Positions 6,102 to 7,099 of a stretch of DNA of 7,099 nucleotides are shown here, in pieces. A model generated the notes under the pieces. It was not told the origin of the DNA. It was given only the letters and a program-made list of their open reading frames with translations, and ran no database searches. How positions within the stretch are numbered: the stretch's first letter is position 1; every line of letters begins with the position of its first letter. Source of the stretch: Phycisphaerae bacterium (GTDB taxonomy: Bacteria > Planctomycetota > Phycisphaerae > UBA1845 > PWPN01); contig PWPN01000339.1 of NCBI GenBank assembly GCA_003557125.1, forward strand, positions 1 through 7,099. The letters run 5' to 3'. A program made the translations under genes and the position numbers.

Positions 6102-6118
6102 GCGGACATCCAATCTTT

Positions 6119-6172
6119 CCCCCCTTATGAAGGGGGGATCAAGGGGGGTTCTTCACCCTTTGCAAGGGGGGG
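6119..6172. repeat. Double C/G-run palindromic element
   Basis: CCCCCCTT-ATG-AAGGGGGG (6119-6137) is a perfect 8-bp hairpin. It is followed by ATC, a second AAGGGGGG (6141-6148), then CCCTT-TGC-AAGGG (6156-6168) with extra Gs to 6172. The layout of two stems sharing a CCCCCTT/AAGGGGG core resembles intergenic REP/MITE-like repeats I recall from many bacterial genomes. Copy number in this genome cannot be seen here. Confidence 0.65.
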
Positions 6173-6180
6173 AATCACGG

Positions 6181-6247
6181 CACTGGCGGACAAGCCGCCA
6201 GTGGCACCCATGCGTCAGGCATCCGAGCCGCGACCGTGAGGGAGCGG
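6181..6247 (+). repeat. 67-bp direct repeat, copy 1
   Basis: It begins with a perfect hairpin CACTGGCGG-ACAAG-CCGCCAGTG (6181-6203) and continues through GCACCCATGCGTCAGGCATC to ACCGTGAGGGAGCGG at 6247. It is identical to 6318-6384 except T6202 versus G6339. The intact stem suggests this is the less decayed copy. Confidence 0.92.
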
Positions 6248-6252
6248 GCCAG

Positions 6253-6294
6253 TGGGTGGTACGGGATTATGGGTGGTACGGGCGTCCCGCCCGT
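6253..6294 (+). repeat. 13-bp direct repeat and hairpin between the two 67-bp copies
   Basis: TGGGTGGTACGGG occurs at 6253-6265 and 6270-6282, 4 bp apart. The second copy runs into a perfect hairpin ACGGGCG-TCC-CGCCCGT (6278-6294). GGGCCA (6246-6251) and TGGCCC (6295-6300) frame the whole block as an outer inverted repeat. Confidence 0.75.
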
Positions 6295-6317
6295 TGGCCC
6301 ATGCGCGATCTGCGACT

Positions 6318-6384
6318 CACTGGCGGACAAGCCGCCAGGGGCACCCATGCGTCAGGCATCCGAGCCGCGACCGTGAGGGAGCGG
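6318..6384 (+). repeat. 67-bp direct repeat, copy 2
   Basis: Same orientation as copy 1, 137 bp downstream and 66 of 67 positions identical. The single change (G6339) breaks one pair near the base of the hairpin, leaving a 7-bp CTGGCGG/CCGCCAG stem. A shorter 11-bp match AGGGAGCGGTC to its 3' end and next two bases recurs at 6617-6627. Confidence 0.92.
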
Positions 6385-6419
6385 TCTGTGGATTGTACCG
6401 GACGGCCGCGCCGGGTCGG

Positions 6420-6512
6420 TCACGGCTGGATGCAGTCGTCGGTGATCAGGTCGGCAGGCTTGCCGCGGACTTTCCAGTCCCATATCGGACACATACACCG
6501 CGCATCTGTCAT
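6420..6512 (-). other. Possible 30-codon ORF or gene remnant (weak)
   Basis: ATG at 6512-6510 to TGA at 6422-6420 would encode a 30-residue peptide with C6, C8 and C27, two tryptophans (IWDW, residues 10-13), and the stretch KVRGKPADLITDD (14-26). Its composition looks more protein-like than the neighbouring frames. It has no ribosome-binding site and starts in a decayed GGCGG/CCGCC hairpin, so it may be a repeat by-product or a remnant. Confidence 0.15.
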
Positions 6513-6555
6513 GGCGGGCACAGACCGCCCCCCTGGACATTAAATTTTCCTGGCG

Positions 6556-6589
6556 TGTATCTCCTTGCACCATATAGAGATACATTTTT
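6556..6589 (+). repeat. 8-bp inverted repeat followed by T-run in AT-rich DNA
   Basis: TGTATCTC (6556-6563) and GAGATACA (6577-6584) are perfect complements around a 13-nt spacer, followed by TTTTT (6585-6589). It could be an operator for the downstream small-ORF unit or a weak intrinsic terminator on the plus strand. The arms are AT-rich and the loop is long, so termination would be weak. Confidence 0.45.
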
Positions 6590-6654
6590 GATCGAACGCA
6601 GATAAGGACATCGTACAGGGAGCGGTCCTATAGTCACAGCAAACCATCAATTAT

Positions 6655-6675
6655 GCCCGGTTGCGGAGACCGGGC
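6655..6675 (+). repeat. Leader hairpin upstream of the 33-codon ORF
   Basis: GCCCGGT (6655-6661) pairs perfectly with ACCGGGC (6669-6675) around a 7-nt loop TGCGGAG. It lies 37 nt upstream of the small ORF start and would be a stable stem in its 5' leader if transcription begins further upstream. Confidence 0.5.
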
Positions 6676-6712
6676 TCATGCGTCCCAATATACAGTAGAA
6701 AAGAGGTGGAAA

Positions 6713-6814
6713 ATGGCGATGGTACTTGAGGCTCTGATGCATGCCTTGTCATTGGTGGGCGGAAACGCGGCGAACGTTTTGCAGGCGCTTCTCGAAGCGT
6801 TTAACGGCGTCTGA
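6713..6814 (+). CDS. Putative 33-residue small hydrophobic peptide with its own terminator
   Basis: ATG 6713 to TGA 6812-6814 encodes 33 residues. GAGGTG (6703-6708) lies 4 nt upstream and matches the core of the extended Shine-Dalgarno sequence. The stop is followed 25 nt later by a strong intrinsic terminator, so this is a complete short unit. The peptide has no Lys, Arg, Cys or Trp, has only two acidic residues (E6, E28), and is rich in Leu, Ala, Val and Met. Residues 4-12 (VLEALMHAL) and 22-30 (VLQALLEAF) form an internal duplication 18 residues apart, joined by SLVGGNAAN, suggesting a two-helix amphipathic hairpin. It resembles no family I can name. Possible roles include a membrane-active or assembly peptide, a signal, or a regulatory leader. 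It could also be chance within a small RNA gene. Confidence 0.5.
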   Translation: MAMVLEALMHALSLVGGNAANVLQALLEAFNGV

Positions 6815-6839
6815 TCGCGCGCAATTCCTACGTCATCGT

Positions 6840-6873
6840 TGCCCCCCGTCGATCGATGGGGGGGCATTTTTTT
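6840..6873 (+). terminator. Strong Rho-independent terminator after the small ORF
   Basis: TGCCCCCC (6840-6847) pairs with GGGGGGCA (6859-6866), followed by seven T residues (6867-6873). The loop GTCGATCGATG can pair further if the G-run slips by one. The T-run is on the plus strand only, so it ends transcription from the left, directly after the 33-codon ORF. It also lies between two convergent 3' ends and may block read-through into the methyltransferase. Confidence 0.9.
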
Positions 6874-6899
6874 CAGGTCACGCGAAATGGCAGATAGCC

Positions 6900-7099
6900 C
6901 TACGCTTTTTCCGCCCGGATGACGGCGTTCATCCACGGGTCGGTGCGGACGAGGGTGGGGTTCGTAAAGCCCGCAGCCATCAGGTCCTCGCTGTACTCGG
7001 TCAGCGAATAGGATGAGCCGCCCTCGGTGTGGACGAGCATGTTGATCGCGAACATCGCGCCGCCGGGCGGTTGCGTGTGCGTGTCGTCCATGACGACGT
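6900..7099 (-). CDS. SAM-dependent methyltransferase, C-terminal part, cut by window edge
   Basis: An open minus-strand frame enters at 7099 and ends at TAG 6902-6900, giving 65 visible complete codons. It reads VVMDDTHTQPPGG, then AMFAINMLVHTEGGSSYS, LTEYSEDLMAAGFTNPTLVR and ends VIRAEKA. The order PGG, NML, G-x-SYS-x-x-EY, L-x-x-AGF, V-I-x-A-x-K fits the C-terminal end of class I O-methyltransferases of the acetylserotonin O-methyltransferase/UbiE-like group, where the final strands complete the Rossmann-like sheet. The SAM-binding glycine loop would lie outside the window, and the substrate cannot be told. The internal ATG at 7091 is unlikely to be the true start because the conserved strand continues upstream. 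It is convergent with the small-ORF unit. Confidence 0.75.
   Translation of the reverse strand, partial: VVMDDTHTQPPGGAMFAINMLVHTEGGSSYSLTEYSEDLMAAGFTNPTLVRTDPWMNAVIRAEKA

Larger units (their letters stand above)
5982..6712. other. Repeat-rich intergenic region downstream of prfB
   Basis: This 731-bp stretch has open frames on both strands, but they run through tandem and palindromic repeats and look spurious. From left to right it contains a 12-bp tandem repeat, GC-rich hairpins, two copies of a 67-bp repeat, a GC-rich filler (6385-6540), and an AT-rich part from 6541 with two further dyads before a small ORF. No mobile-element gene or tRNA is seen. A T-tract terminator for prfB was not found. 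Confidence 0.7.

Noticed and set aside
4497..6113. 538-codon open frame on the minus strand
   Set aside because: It is fully antisense to prfB and the lipoprotein gene and starts within the 12-bp tandem repeat (LWTALWTALWTA). No domain is recognisable.
6181..6384. CRISPR array from the repeated 67-bp units
   Set aside because: There are only two copies with 70 bp between them, which itself contains palindromes. Repeat length and structure do not fit CRISPR.
6016..6543. 175-codon plus-strand frame after prfB
   Set aside because: It runs through the tandem repeat, several palindromes and both 67-bp repeat copies, with no ribosome-binding site. The open frame is a by-product of GC-rich repeats.

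Overview
The window is GC-rich, compact bacterial DNA. It contains both class-I peptide release factor genes and four metabolic or envelope genes, followed by a repeat-filled intergenic stretch. The GC content, a divergent UroD-family protein, a LpxL-type acyltransferase (implying an outer membrane) and the GC-rich palindromic spacer repeats together fit a Gram-negative such as a planctomycete or another PVC-type bacterium. That placement is inference: no rRNA or other decisive marker is present.

Left end (1-1178). On the minus strand rpmE (ribosomal protein L31, zinc type) is followed by the 5' part of prfA (RF1), which runs off the left edge. A strong hairpin with a T-tract lies between them and could attenuate prfA. 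The 305-bp divergent region (874-1178) holds a short palindrome in the rpmE leader, a C-rich/G-rich tract with quadruplex potential, and a 14-bp tandem duplication just before the next gene.

Middle (1179-4812). A UroD-fold protein that is not HemE (plus) converges on a LpxL/HtrB-like acyltransferase (minus) whose catalytic acid position is a histidine. Divergent from the acyltransferase is a PHP-domain phosphoesterase of the HisJ type, probably starting at GTG. It is followed by a small thioredoxin-fold lipoprotein that lacks the CXXC active site.

prfB (4862-5981) encodes RF2 and needs a programmed +1 frameshift at CTT-TGA-C; the frame-1 start plus the shifted frame give a 372-residue protein. 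RF1 and RF2 genes are thus only about 4.4 kb apart, on opposite strands and divergently transcribed, which is unusual.

Right end (5982-7099). There is no convincing long gene for about 0.9 kb. This spacer contains a 12-bp tandem repeat, several GC-rich hairpins, and a 67-bp direct repeat present twice with one mismatch. An AT-rich stretch follows, and then a tight unit: a strong Shine-Dalgarno, a 33-codon ORF with an internal helical duplication, and a textbook intrinsic terminator. This small-peptide unit is the best candidate for something undescribed. A minus-strand methyltransferase C-terminus enters from the right edge.
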